Of a stretch of 64,000 nucleotides of DNA, positions 1 to 11,788 are shown one piece after another. This DNA comes from Onchocerca lupi (Eukaryota > Nematoda > Chromadorea > Rhabditida > Onchocercidae): the NCBI GenBank assembly GCA_028564675.1, contig JAOVVO010000076.1:1-64000 (forward strand). Direction: 5' to 3'. How positions within the stretch are numbered: position 1 is the first letter of the stretch; every line of letters begins with the position of its first letter. A program made the translations under genes and the position numbers. The notes beneath the pieces were generated by a model. It saw only the letters and a program-made list of their open reading frames with translations. It searched no databases and was not told the DNA's origin.

Positions 1-44
<44 letters not shown>

Positions 45-2173
45 TCTTTTCATTTTTATTTCGAAATAATTTTGTAAACAATTTGAAAATGCAACGCAAA
101 AGTTTATTTACGTTTATTTTAAAAACATATACAAAAATATTTTTCCAAGCATTAATTTGAAATAATTAAGTTTACCTTATTGTCATATTTCAAATGGATT
201 ATTTTCATTTCTTTATTTTTGAATTTTGAAAAAGATTAAAAAAATTATTAAATGCTTAGTGTAATTCGAAATTTGCATAATCTAGTTTTTTTTTTTTTTT
301 TTTGGTTGTTATGCTGATTATTTTGGAATAAAATTGTCGAGTAATGTCAACTTTTCGCAATTTCTGATGACAATTACTTAGTTGATATTTTCTTGGAAAA
401 GTATTGAAATCGATATTGTGATTGCAAATTCAAATATAAAAATGAGATACTTAGTATTTGTAAACAAACTTATGTTTAGTTATTACAATTGTTCATTAAT
501 TAACACCTCTTATTTGCTACATAAGATAATAATTGATTGCAATATATTTTCTTGCAACATTAATTTATCACTATCATCTTTCCACTTTTTCTGATTGTCA
601 TTTTTAGAAATATGGAAATATTTGGATGAAGAATTTCGAAACAATATGCTTAATTTAATTATTTCAAGTAATTATGACTTTGACTAATGAAACAGATATT
701 TTTTAGCTAATTAAAACTATCCAATCTTAAAATAATCAAGTTTATTAAAGCCAAAAAAAAGTTTATACTCATTTTAGCCAGCAATTCTAATACTTTATTT
801 GATAATGCTTTATTTAGTTTTATCGAATGTTTTGCTGAATTTTTTTTTGAAAAAATAATTTTATTTTTAATATTTCATGTTATTTATTGGCTTTTGCTTA
901 ATTCTTTTCAATTTTTATTTTTATATTTTGATATTATCTTTGCGCTTTTTTCTTTTTTCATTTTTCAATTGAAGGCTTGTACTTATAATCTTTACATACA
1001 TCTCTCGTTCACTTTTTTTAGTAATCTAAATTTCCTCCTTTTTTTTTTTTCTTCGCTTCACTTTTTCTAAATAAATTTTATTATTATTTGCAATGCAAAC
1101 TATTTCTTTCATTTTTCTTTTTGTTTACAGAATTTACTAGCCATTTTAATAAACTTTTTAAATTATAAATGTGTCAACACATATGATTTTCATAATAATA
1201 ATAATAATAATAATAATAATATTTGTCATTTTGATCACATGATAAGATTTGTTAAATTGGAAAACAATATTTATGCCGAATATTTTAAATATTTTTTTCA
1301 TCAAACTTTTCCTCTTTTTTTGTGTGTGTATGTAATTTAATATTTATGAAATTTATTGAAAAATGAATTAACTATTAATTGGAAATTGACTAGAAAGAAC
1401 AAAATACCTACAAAGTGCTCTGAATATCCGTTAAAATTTAATAGTAAAGTTAAAATTTAATGATATTTATAAATTTGCTATAATTGTACAGAATTGTTAG
1501 AGTAAAATGATGCATCATTTATGAAAGGATTTTATGATGAAAATTTTTGAGAATTTTTTAGACATATAAAAACAGTGGTACTTTCAATGGTACTAAAGGT
1601 CAAGTTTAGTCTAAAATGAAATCTGACCTCAAAAAATTCTTTATAGTACCAGAAGTCAGTTAATAATCTATGATGAAGAAATTTAATTTTAATTTTATTT
1701 CAAATGTATGATGTAAAAATAATTTGAATTGAAAAGCAAGAGGTGTATTGATTGATTGCTGAGATCTGTTGATTGATTGATTGATTGTTGGCAGAAATGC
1801 AAAAAGTAATTGAATAATTTTGCTAATTTTATAAAAATGAATTATTTCCAATTATACATCATTGTAAATTCATTCTCATTTTGTAATCAGTCAGTTACTT
1901 ATCAATCATGATATGGCATACTTTGATTGATAATTTTTAAATTTCATCCGACAAACAATCAATTAAGCATTACAAAAGAAAAAAAGAAAAGAATTCGAAT
2001 TCCGGGGAATCTCGGGAAAATAATTGTTTTGTTTCGAAGTTTTCTGCCCTAACATCTATCTATTCTTGCTAATTCTTGATATCTGATGGAATTTTTTCCT
2101 CCCCACCCCCCCCCCCCCAAAAAAAAAAAAAAAAAAAAAAAATTAGATATTAATTAATTATCTTTCTCATTAC
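1..2173. other. AT-rich intergenic DNA, no gene seen
   Basis: The window opens inside a T tract of more than 40 bases. The stretch has long T runs, an (ATA)n microsatellite near 1192-1221 and short TGAT repeats near 1746-1790. Small open frames here (for example 382-594) have random-looking composition and no splice context, so I call no gene. At 2101-2140 a C run passes straight into an A run, just before the 5' region of the next gene. Confidence 0.6.
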
Positions 2174-2233
2174 AGCAGCATTTCTTCCGTATATGCAATA
2201 AATTTGAAATTGCAAAAATTGTAAAATAAAATT

Positions 2234-3888
2234 ATGGAAATTAGCAATGAAATGACTTATTCGATACCACCATCAACTGCGGATCAATTATTATTGCTAC
2301 CTGATGATAGCGCTTGTTTTACTCCCAATACTTCATCAATTATCAGTTCAGCATTATCATTTGATTATGATGATAATGATAATGATGAGCATTGGAACAT
2401 GTTTAATCCGGTAAAAAAAGCCGAAATTAGCGTCATAAAACGAACAGGAAATACAGGAAATGATATTTCGATTAACAACAGCAACGGTATTTTTGTAATG
2501 AAAATTTTTTTTGAAATAATTAAACAAAATTAATGAATCAATATAAATTTAAAAAACCATATATATCAATTCAATATTTTATGTGATATATTCATTAATA
2601 AACTTCACTTGAATGACAATCTTCTCGATGTTTTTTGTATGTTTAATTTTTCAAAAATGAATATTTCAAATAAAATTTCAGGTTTCTTTTTTTTTTTTTT
2701 TTTTCTAGAAACCATTGGAAAAAGTAATGATTGTGAATTAGATAATGAGATGATGAATGATTCGAAATCAGCATATAGTTTATTCGAAACTGAATATGAT
2801 ATTAGAACAGGTGAATGCATTGTATTTTTGTATTTTAACAATTATCAAATAATCAATTTAAATTTATTGCTTAAATATTAAAAATATATTTTTTAAAGAT
2901 TTGAAATACTAAAAAATATGAAAAAAAAATGGCTCAAATAATAAAAAATTAATTTTTATAAATTAGAATTTTTTTTTTTTTTGATTTAAATGAAAGTTTT
3001 TTCTTAGCAAATCGATACAAATTTCCTGATTGGTCCTGGTTCAATCATTCCAAAACTGAATCATCATTACCCATAGCAAGCAAAACTTCGTCATCTTTTT
3101 ATCATCAACTCGATATGAACATTGAACCTGGTAGAGAATATTTTCTTAAATTTCGAATATCACATTCAATTTAATAGACCAACATAGATCACAACAAATT
3201 CATTAATTTAATAAATTATGACAAGAAAAAAAAAACTAAATGATAATGATAATTATTTAATTATGCAAAATATTATAAGAAACTTACGATTCATTTTACT
3301 GTACAGAAAAAGAAGTAAAAAGTTTTTTTTTTTTTTTTAATTACTGAAAATGTGGTTGTATTTGTAGTATTTCATGATGCTTGCTAGAGATTAGCTTAAG
3401 AAAAGAAATTCAAAATTGGATGTAAAATTAAATAAGACTAAGTGAAATGAGAGATCAGTTTATATTTTGTTGATGTCATGTAAAATAAATTGAAATGTAT
3501 CGAATTTCGAATTTATATTTCTTTTCTTCGATTCTGAATAATTCATCTGTACTGTCTTGTTTGTTCCACAATTTGCTAAATTAGTTTTTCATCCATTTCA
3601 GTTGATAATATGACATATAAATTGCATATTCCATCACAGTATCAGTTAGAGGAACTGCGAGACTTCGCACCTTACGCTAATGTCCCAAATGCTGAACGAA
3701 CACCTACGGTTTGTTGGTTCACCATTTCGTTGCAAGTTTCAATCTCTTATCAATTATTTGATTTTATTTCACAAAAAATACCAATATTTAGTTCAACATT
3801 CACACAGTAACACCAGGTACAACACCAGATCACCAGTATATTCGATAAACTGCACAATGATATTTTTTCTGGCACATTTCTTTCATGA
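2234..3888 (+). CDS. Uncharacterised 218-residue protein, five exons
   Basis: I do not recognise the family. The exons 2234-2486, 2709-2810, 3008-3130, 3602-3708 and 3817-3888 join in frame (657 nt, 218 aa) with GT-AG introns; the first three introns are all phase 1. The start is the first ATG after a good acceptor (CTCATTACAG) near 2174, which looks like a trans-splice site. The protein is acidic at the N-terminus with an Asp/Asn-rich run near residues 40-55. It has an aromatic PDWSWFNH segment near residue 124, and a C-terminal part beginning YKLHIPSQYQ. There is no signal peptide or membrane segment. The last exon is the least certain, because the acceptor lies after CACCAG and a nearby alternative would shift the frame. 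It converges on the methylesterase gene. Confidence 0.65.
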
Positions 3889-4171
3889 CTTATGCAAAAA
3901 AAAATCAGAATATCTATGCAAAGAATTTTGATTGTAAACAATATGCAAATTTAGGTACCATATCTTCCGCATACTTTAACAAGGTCGGAGTATATAAACG
4001 ACAAAATCAACAATAGTGCTTAATAATGTGCTTTCATGAAATCAAGCATGTTTGAAATCTGTTGAAATGTAATTAATTTAAACATAAATCGAGAAGTAAT
4101 AACGTCTAAAAATGTTTAAGCAGAAGTGAGCAGAAGTGTTTAAGCAGAAATGTTTAAGCATTAAATAGAAA

Positions 4172-4177
4172 AATAAA
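4172..4177 (+). terminator. Poly(A) signal AATAAA for the preceding gene
   Basis: AATAAA lies 284 bases beyond the stop codon at 3886-3888, with a second AATAAA at about 4189. Both lie just outside the 3' end of the opposite-strand methylesterase gene, so the two convergent transcripts end very close together or overlap. Position-based assignment only. Confidence 0.3.
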
Positions 4178-4229
4178 ATCCCAATACAATAAATTAATTT
4201 CGTGTCATTCACCAAAATGATATACAAAA

Positions 4230-6588
4230 TCAATTATGCAATGGATCACAAAAGCGATTTCGGATTGCAAAGTTCGCTAGTGTATCCGCAAGATCTTCTG
4301 GAGAATCCTCTTGCACGGCATGACCTGCTTTTGGTAATATCGTTTCTTGAAATTTGCCTTGCATTTGTCCTACCTATAAAATTAACGAAACTTAAACTTC
4401 TTCCAAACTTTTCGAGATGAAATTGGCAAAAAAATTCCTGCATGCAAATGACATTCATTTTCTAATTTATGAAACTGCGACTGATGAAAATTAGGGAATT
4501 TAAAAATCAAACAGATATGAAGAGAAGAAATAAAGTGAAAAAGAAAAAGATATAACGAATTAAATCTACAATTAGATCGGTGTCCAGCCTGTCAACGCCA
4601 GCAAGAACTAAAAGTTTCGGTGCAGGACAGCTGAGAAACAGTTTTGAGAGACCTTTGAACCATCCAATCCAAAACGGCTCTGTTTTAGTCAAATCAATTC
4701 GCCATGTATACAACTACAAAAACTTTACATTAACATTAACATTACAATAAACGAGAAAACTTTGGAAGATTTGTTTTTTAGAAGCGTATAAAAAATAATA
4801 CAAAAATAGTAAATAAGGAAAACAATAAAACAATAAACTTACATCGCCGGTCTTTTTAATTTGAGCAGGCATAGACACACGAGCAGCTCGAGAATTTTTC
4901 GCCGTCCCCGATTTACAGCACCATTCTACTGCGGCTTAAATATACCAAATTAAGAACCCTTGTTCAAAATCGAAAAATGACATTATTTTGAAAATTCAGA
5001 TGGTTTAACTTCGGACATTTGAATAATTAATTTAATTCATAACAGATACTAAATAAACTGTCATGGATTGCAAATTATTTTTTTCCTCATTCATTTCTGT
5101 AGTTTACTTTACATTAACAGATCTTTTTTTTCGAACAGAATAAACAACCAAACTACATGAGCATACCACCAATGCTGCCGAATTTCTGCGGTCGACTCTT
5201 TAAAAAATGCTTCATCGTTTTCAACGCTTCCATAGCTGTGCCTTCTACGACATCAATGACAGCAATACCGACCACATTTTCTATACGATTACTAGCTGCC
5301 ACATGTACCGAAAGAGCACCACCCATACTGCGAAAAAAAAAAAAGAAAAAGCTAGTTAACATAAATATTTTTTTCTGGAATGAAATCCAGACTTAAAATA
5401 AAGTCGAGAGATGAAATTGATTTTTTGAAAAGAATTTTGCCTGATTGTCAACAAACTAACCTACTAACCTATGTCCTATTATAAATGTAGGAATTGTTTC
5501 GCCTGCACATATATTTTTATGTATAGCCACAATATCTTCTACTTGACGTTCAGTAGATAAATCCAATTCATCTGTAGTAATTGTGTCACCATGACCTCGC
5601 AAATCTGGTGCTATTATTCGACACTGTACTTGTGATGAAAGTTCTTCCTAAAAATAGTAAATATAACCACTCTCATCAATGAATCAAGTTATATTCTATT
5701 AAAAAACAACCGATTCAATTATCAGATCTAATTTACGATTTATGTAGAATCTGTTGTTAATTGTCTTGCTGTGATCAAGTCACAATTCTATTGACTCAAT
5801 GTCTAACACGATAATATCACACATTGAAATACAATTAAGCGATCTCCAAATAACACCGCATTTTCGAGAACAATTAAGCGATCGTCAAATAGGATTATCT
5901 ATGTCAGGCCATCAAATCCAATTTTTTGTTAAGTGCTATCTTTTGAAAGTGAACTGTATTACTGATAAACTCCAAGTTCAAGACTACGAAAACTTACTGT
6001 CAACGCTGCCCACGTGAGACCAGAATAACCTCCACCGTGTAACATGTAAAAAATGGGCCCCGTATTTCCTTTTGTATAAACGCAAAAGACATCACTGTTA
6101 ATGTTCAAACTAAGCTTCTTGTCGAAAAATTCATCCCATTCAAGTGGTGTCACATCCATTATGCCACCGCGACGAAGCCCTCTACTCGTTGATGGGCTCG
6201 TCCTAAAATTCTTCAAATTGAAAAAAAAAAATTATTACCAAAAAATTTCCATCTATTAATCAATCTTTAACAATCTTTGCTACTGAATTTCAGAAATCGA
6301 ATCTATTTAATTTAATGACAGATGATTTATAGGAAATGGCATCCTCCACAACTATTACTTTCAATTTTATAAAATCACAATGACTGCATTCTCATTCCTA
6401 TGATATATAGATCATTAGCAACTATCTTAGATAGAACTAATCTAGAGCTGTAATATACTTTTTCGAATAAATATTCAAAACGAGAAATGAAACTTATTGA
6501 TAACTTACCCAGCTGCAATGTTACTTCCATCTTCACTGATTGAAGTTAATACTTTTTTTGGCAGAATTTCTCTACGTAGCGAACTCAT
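4230..6588 (-). CDS. Protein phosphatase methylesterase 1 (PPME1 family)
   Basis: Serine hydrolase that removes the C-terminal methyl ester from the PP2A catalytic subunit. Seven exons join in frame: 6509-6588, 5998-6202, 5469-5647, 5167-5327, 4843-4934, 4570-4713 and 4230-4373 (1005 nt, 334 aa). Visible family marks are the oxyanion-region LHGGGYSGLTWA, DLRGHGDT, the nucleophile elbow GHSMGGA (its Ser codon is split by the intron at 5328-5468), the YTWRIDL and LAGVDRLD blocks, and GKFQETILPKAGHAVQED, which carries the catalytic His. All three catalytic positions therefore appear present. The exon 4 donor (GTATGC) was chosen because it gives the same length as the vertebrate protein in that segment; an in-frame read-through stop follows otherwise. 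The protein is a little shorter than the human one (386 aa) at both ends. Start MSSLRREILPKK is the first Met in frame. Confidence 0.93.
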
Positions 6589-8158
6589 TTCCCAAATGCG
6601 ATAAGTGACATCTTTTTTAACTTATGCTAAATTTAAAAATGATTATAACTGGCTATAGATGAAATCTACAAAAATTAGAGAATTATGCGATCATTGATAG
6701 AGGTTACAATTATATTATATTAAAAGAACGCAGTCTCAATCCGTATTTACAATATTGCTACAAAAAGGACTATTTTGTTTACTGTAACTAATTATTTAAT
6801 TTCAAATTTATTTAATTTCATACATTATGCAAATAAATAATCTTAAAAAATAACATGAATGAAAACTATAATAAGATTACAAATAATAGTCTCTAACTCT
6901 AATACTATAATCTCTGCTGACCTATTCTCCCATGCTATGTTATATACTGTATACTTAAGACAATTCCTTACCGTACAATTCCAAAACAACGTGTTCTACA
7001 GAAAGTGTTACTGTGACTTGAAAGTAATAGATTACCTTTAGATTATTCTTTAAAATATCAAACAAATGTGACAAAAAAAAATTAAAATATGGAAAACTGA
7101 AGTGAACATATAAAGATACATTTATAACGTCAACGGATCATTGAACTTTAGCACTAAACCGAGATAAAGATATTCGCAAGAATATGGTAGGAAAGATTGC
7201 AAATATCCAGTAAGATCCATCTGAGATTACGGTATTGGAAATGGTAGCTACAGAAAAGAAAAATACGGAAAATTTGAAACACGTATATATAGAAAAATCA
7301 TTCGATGACAAATAACAAAGTTATGAAATTCATCCAATTAATTGATTTAATTTGACGCAAAATATGCTAAATAATATGAATCTTTTCAACCGTATCTTTC
7401 ATATATACTTGCAAGATCTTCTTGATTTATTCAGTTATATTTGAATTCCAACGTAATAAATATATCATTATTCATTTAAGTTTTAATAACTTTATAACAT
7501 TCAATTCATGCTATTTCACATTTTTGTTTCAAATTAAGTTATCAGTCAAATTGCATATAACGCAACATATGGTAATGTAGCAAAGCAAAAGTGTAAAATA
7601 CCATCCTCTATTGTTTCATCCATGTAAAATCACCACCTGACCCGCACAACATCCCTCGTATCATCCCCCGCGATATCTCGGAGAACGTTTTCTTGACGAG
7701 TAATTTCAAAAGAAGCCCGCAAAATACGGTCCGACCATTACAAAATTGGTAATAACTGGTTGCGGGATTTCAATTCGAAATCCAAATTAAATTATTATGG
7801 ATGAAGAAAGCGTAATGAGAGTGGAAAATTCGCGATATTAATAATCCGAATAATCTATTGGGAACTATAATTTTAGACTGGTTCTAGTCGGTTAACATGC
7901 ACAAAATATAAGATATGTAGATGAACCTAACCTATTGATCATTGATAATCAACCGCGACATTTTGTCCTCCGGAATATCTTTACTGAGATATTCAGTCCA
8001 ATCCATCGATCGTTGATCTGATCTATCGATCATTGATGATCAACTATAACATTTCGTCTTTAGAAAACTAAGGACAAAATGTCGCAATTGATCATCAATG
8101 ATCGATAGATTAGATTGAGTTTTCATGTCTCTGTAATTTTTAGCAATTTTCAGGATCA
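6589..8158. other. Divergent intergenic region between methylesterase and LNERF gene
   Basis: About 1.57 kb between two divergently oriented start codons, so it must hold both promoters. Most is AT-rich. Bases 7620-7770 are distinctly richer in G+C, with CCCGCACAAC and CCCCCGCGAT segments, and may be the promoter core. The right end carries a direct/inverted repeat cluster (separate entry). No open frame here looks coding. Confidence 0.5.
7932..8108. repeat. Hairpin with 41-bp arms plus a direct copy
   Basis: Three copies of a roughly 40-base sequence containing ATCATTGATGATCAA and ACATTTTGTCC: 7932-7969 (direct), 8023-8063 (direct) and 8068-8108 (inverted). The last two form a hairpin with a 4-base AAAA loop. 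The mismatches I see between the arms are all transitions. The hairpin ends 51 bases before the ATG of the next gene. It may be a decayed miniature element or a regulatory stem. Confidence 0.8.
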
Positions 8159-8794
8159 ATGTCACACTGCTACACTTACACAATCAAACCTTTGGAAGGA
8201 CGACAATTCATTCAGCGTAATTTCGTAAAACTTCCTGAAAATGCTTTCAAATATAGCAATCGAGCAGTTACTTTAAATGAACGCTTTTCAATCATTGAAA
8301 GAGGTTTTCATTGACTTTTATCATTTTGTCCATTCATCTAATGGTTGACTAATAAACTCCTATCTTTAACATACGATGATGTTCAGTCTAATAATGTATT
8401 AATCTTTAAATCGTTTGATTATCGAATATTTTCTTATTCTCTAATATCCGTTTGTTTTTAAACTCCAAAACTTGTTAAAAAAGAAAGCTTATGAGCTATA
8501 TTCATACTGTTTTCTTTCAATGATTGATATGTTCTCGAATTGTAACTTCAAAACCAATGATGTCCAAGTTTAGCTTATACAGTGTGAAAGTTGTTACATC
8601 TATCAGCAACCGATACTATAATAACGTTTTCAAATAAATAAGATGGATTTGTTTTAGGATATATACTTGTGCCGGATTTGGAAAGTGCAAAAAGGGAATT
8701 CAAAAGGAATGTAAGTTTGGTATCGCGTAATGAAACAACCTTGCAAAAACAAAATCAAAAGAAAACCTTCTTCGCAGTAACTAAGAAGAAATGA
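8159..8794 (+). CDS. 93-residue basic protein with an LNERF motif
   Basis: Two exons, 8159-8303 and 8658-8794, join at a phase-1 intron (282 nt, 93 aa). The ATG lies five bases after TTTTCAG, a typical nematode trans-splice acceptor, and this fixed the start. The protein begins MSHCYTYTIKPLEG and ends in a Lys-rich TKKK tail. The central VTLNERFSIIER resembles the UAP56-binding motif of mRNA-export adaptors of the TREX complex (CHTOP and related proteins contain SLNERF). That link is an inference from one short motif; no RNA-binding domain is visible. There is no signal peptide. Poly(A) signal AATAAA follows at 8921. Confidence 0.7.
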
Positions 8795-8880
8795 ACAGTT
8801 GCTTATTTCAATGCTGCTTTCATGTATTATTGCTCTGCTGTTTATTTTTTTCGTCATTGTGATTCTTTCAATTTAAATAT

Positions 8881-8926
8881 TTTATTGATAACATGTTTGT
8901 CAATTTTATTACCCGCAAACAATAAA
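8881..8926. terminator. Back-to-back poly(A) signals between convergent genes
   Basis: AATAAA reads on the + strand at 8921-8926 for the LNERF gene, and on the - strand at 8881-8886 for the PR/SET gene. The 301 bases between the two stop codons hold nothing else recognisable. The two 3' UTRs would overlap by about 40 bases. Confidence 0.45.
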
Positions 8927-9095
8927 GTACCTATTACAAGTAATACATAATACAACGTAAAAATATTTACATCGAAGATTTAAATGAAACTGTCGAATCC
9001 GCGCTGCAAAAATTATTTTCAGCGTGATATGGCAAGCAGCAAATTATTGGATTCAAAAAAAACCAGAACGACCATTTTTTTATCATAAATATTGG

Positions 9096-11788
9096 TCAGC
9101 CGAAAATATATGGATTCCTTTCCGGTGGGATTTTATGCCTTTGTGTAACACTGAGCACACCCAAACTTTCGCCATATTTGTTTCCATACCATACTGAACA
9201 ATTCATCAAATTATTTCTATCAAATATGTTACGTCATCACATTAATCAAACCCAGTATGTTGATTCTCTGTCAAGAAATCTTATTCCTTTAGTATATCAA
9301 TATATAGAGGTTTAGGAATTTTGGTAGTAAAAAGTTGGGGAAAATCCAACAAATGAAGAAAAAAACAGCTAAAGCGTCATTTTGCTGCTGATGATTCAAA
9401 TTTGTTTTTTACTAAAGTAAATTTAAAATCGGTGTTTTTGCTATTTCTTTGGCGAAATTTTCGGCAAAGCCTCGGTCAATATTAAATCCTGTACCAATTC
9501 CAATGCCACTTTATGCAAGCTCATATCATTGTTCAAAGTTGATTTTATTCTCCCTATCCTCTTTTCAATCTGAACTACATAGCCAGAAAATTCTTGTCAG
9601 AGGGAGATGAGTACGGCCTACTTTTATAATATTTTTGAATTCCTGAATCTTATTACTTAACGTTTTATGAAGCCATTCAAGATTTGGAATGAGAAAATGA
9701 TTTGTTTGCTTTGCCACTGCTATATGCTATTCAAGCCGTGTATTTTTCTTACTATAGCTCTATCCTATGCTTAAGAGTCACAATTCTACGAGTACTGTAA
9801 TTTAAGTCTATCAACAGAGTATTGGAAAGGTGTCATTTGATGATTGACCACAGTTCACATGATCATTTGAGTGCACAAAATGTTTACTATCTAAATTACC
9901 GCCAAAATCTCTATTGCACGGTTACTAATTTGCATGACTTCATTCATATTCATACTGGTCTGAGCTCCAGACTCAGTTTGAACAAAATCCAACAAGTCAA
10001 GGACCAGTTACAGTAGAAATTAAGTAATCGAAATGAATAATTGTGTAACGAAGTAAGTTTACCCAAAAGTTCGATCCCTTCACTAATCGGTCTGAAGACG
10101 CGGTAATAAACTGAACCATTGTATTGGAAAGCAATCAGATTTTGTTCATTTTCAACTAAAAATTCAAGTTATTTAGAATTATTGAAGTTCTTTAATTATT
10201 TTAAGAACAATTTAAGTTTTACGAAAACAATATCGTCAATGTTGGAATATTTATGAAGCTTCTAAGGAAGAATGAATAAGCCATAAGTTAATTTTCAAAA
10301 AAATGAGAACTGCATAAATTTTTAAAAATCGCTTATTTGTAGAGATATGAGTAATGTGTCTGCCTGTAAGTATATTCAAATTTCCAATAAAAAAACGGAA
10401 ATAGTTCTTTTTACTAATCTCACTATTTTAGTAAACAAGTTATTAGATTGTCAAGGTAACCGAAAGAAAGGAAGCGAAGAATTAATCATTGCTTACACCT
10501 CGAACTATTTATATAACGCATCCAGTTGGAATATCTTGGATCACTGCCATCAATATACTGTGATGGTTTCCCACTGATACGAATTTCCCAAGAATAACCA
10601 TTTTGATCGGCCTTCTTCGGGTCAGACAACAATATTCCTGAAATTATTCAGCTTTAAAATGATAATATTAATCTCAATCATTGCTCTTTTATATAGAAAT
10701 TGAGTACCTTGATATGGACCAAATACCAGTCCTATCGGTATATCCATTTTTGCAAAAACGCCCAATCCTGCTTTCGGAATTTTAGAAGTTTTAATTTCGA
10801 AAAAAGCAGGTAAAGTTTGTTCCGCTCTTGGCTTATTTTCTTCGCGTACCTGAAAGAAATGATATTAGCAGAAATATGAAAAGAATGACATAATCCTCGC
10901 TAGTTTCCTTAGGCAAATTAGTTTGGAAACCAGAAGAATTCGAAGCATACAGCACGTATTCATAGATATTATTGAATATCACGATTATCCTACTGAATTA
11001 GACGAAAATCATAAATGAATCTGATTTTTAGTGAAATAAAATGATACTGCTTACTTCTCTATCACTAACAATAAATAGCGGATGCAATCGACATGATGCT
11101 CGATAATAAACTCCACAGAGATCACAGTCTGAAAATTATTTGTTTATAGTTAAATGAACATTTGCCTTTTACATGCAAAAAAAGTCACGAACGTACGTAT
11201 ATAATCGTCATCCTCCAGTTCTGATTCTGCCAAAACAATGCCGAAAGTTTTCAGTTGCTTCTCTGGAAAAGTAAAACAATAATTGGTGATCAATTAAGAA
11301 CAAACGTTTTTGAAATTCCCGAAATATATCAATGGATGATATGAGCTCAATTATTCCATCATATTTGAAATTTTTACCTAAGAAATTTCAATTTTCCAAA
11401 GTGAATCAGAAAGTTACATTGTATGTAACAATAGTATCACACGCAAACGATTTATGAAAGAACAATGTATATGTGTATGTTCTCAAAAAATCAAATTAAT
11501 CTAAATAGAAATATTACTGAATATTCCACTAAGCATACCGATAAATACACTGAAATCCATCCTAATTAATTATTACCTGATAATTTCTGCAATAAGCAAT
11601 ATTTTGGATTGTTGTAATCACTATGCGTCAATTTAACCATTCGTTCTACAGCATCAACAACAAGGCACATCTTAAAAAAAGCTTGCAGAAGGCATTTTTG
11701 AATACATTTCAAAGTAATGGAATGCAGAACTTAGGTGGAATTTCAACGCAAAGTCTCACCACACCAACCATTGAATAATCGTCTTCAT
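9096..11788 (-). CDS. set-17-like: PRDM9-like PR/SET histone methyltransferase, no zinc fingers
   Basis: Eight exons splice in frame: 11760-11788, 11577-11670, 11197-11262, 11055-11128, 10708-10849, 10497-10637, 10063-10155 and 9096-9193, with stop TGA at 9096-9098. The protein has a zinc knuckle (CDLCGVYYRASCRLHP) followed by a complete PR/SET domain: IPKAGLGVFA, GLVFGPYQG, GYSWEIRISG, NWMRYINSSR, ENEQNLIAFQY, VYYRVFRPI, ELLVWYGNKYGESLG. This order matches vertebrate PRDM9, an H3K4 methyltransferase. The Tyr of WYGNKYG is retained. The protein stops about 20 residues after the domain, with no C2H2 array, as in C. elegans SET-17, which acts in the germ line. The 5' end is unsettled. Starting at Met in 11670 (MCLVVDAV) gives 235 aa; the exon ending at 11788 needs one more upstream exon. 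A candidate first exon at 12582-12629 (MNDGSVRRSDSPVQEE) ends in the wrong phase, and a 46-base exon near 11990 would repair it. Confidence 0.88.
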
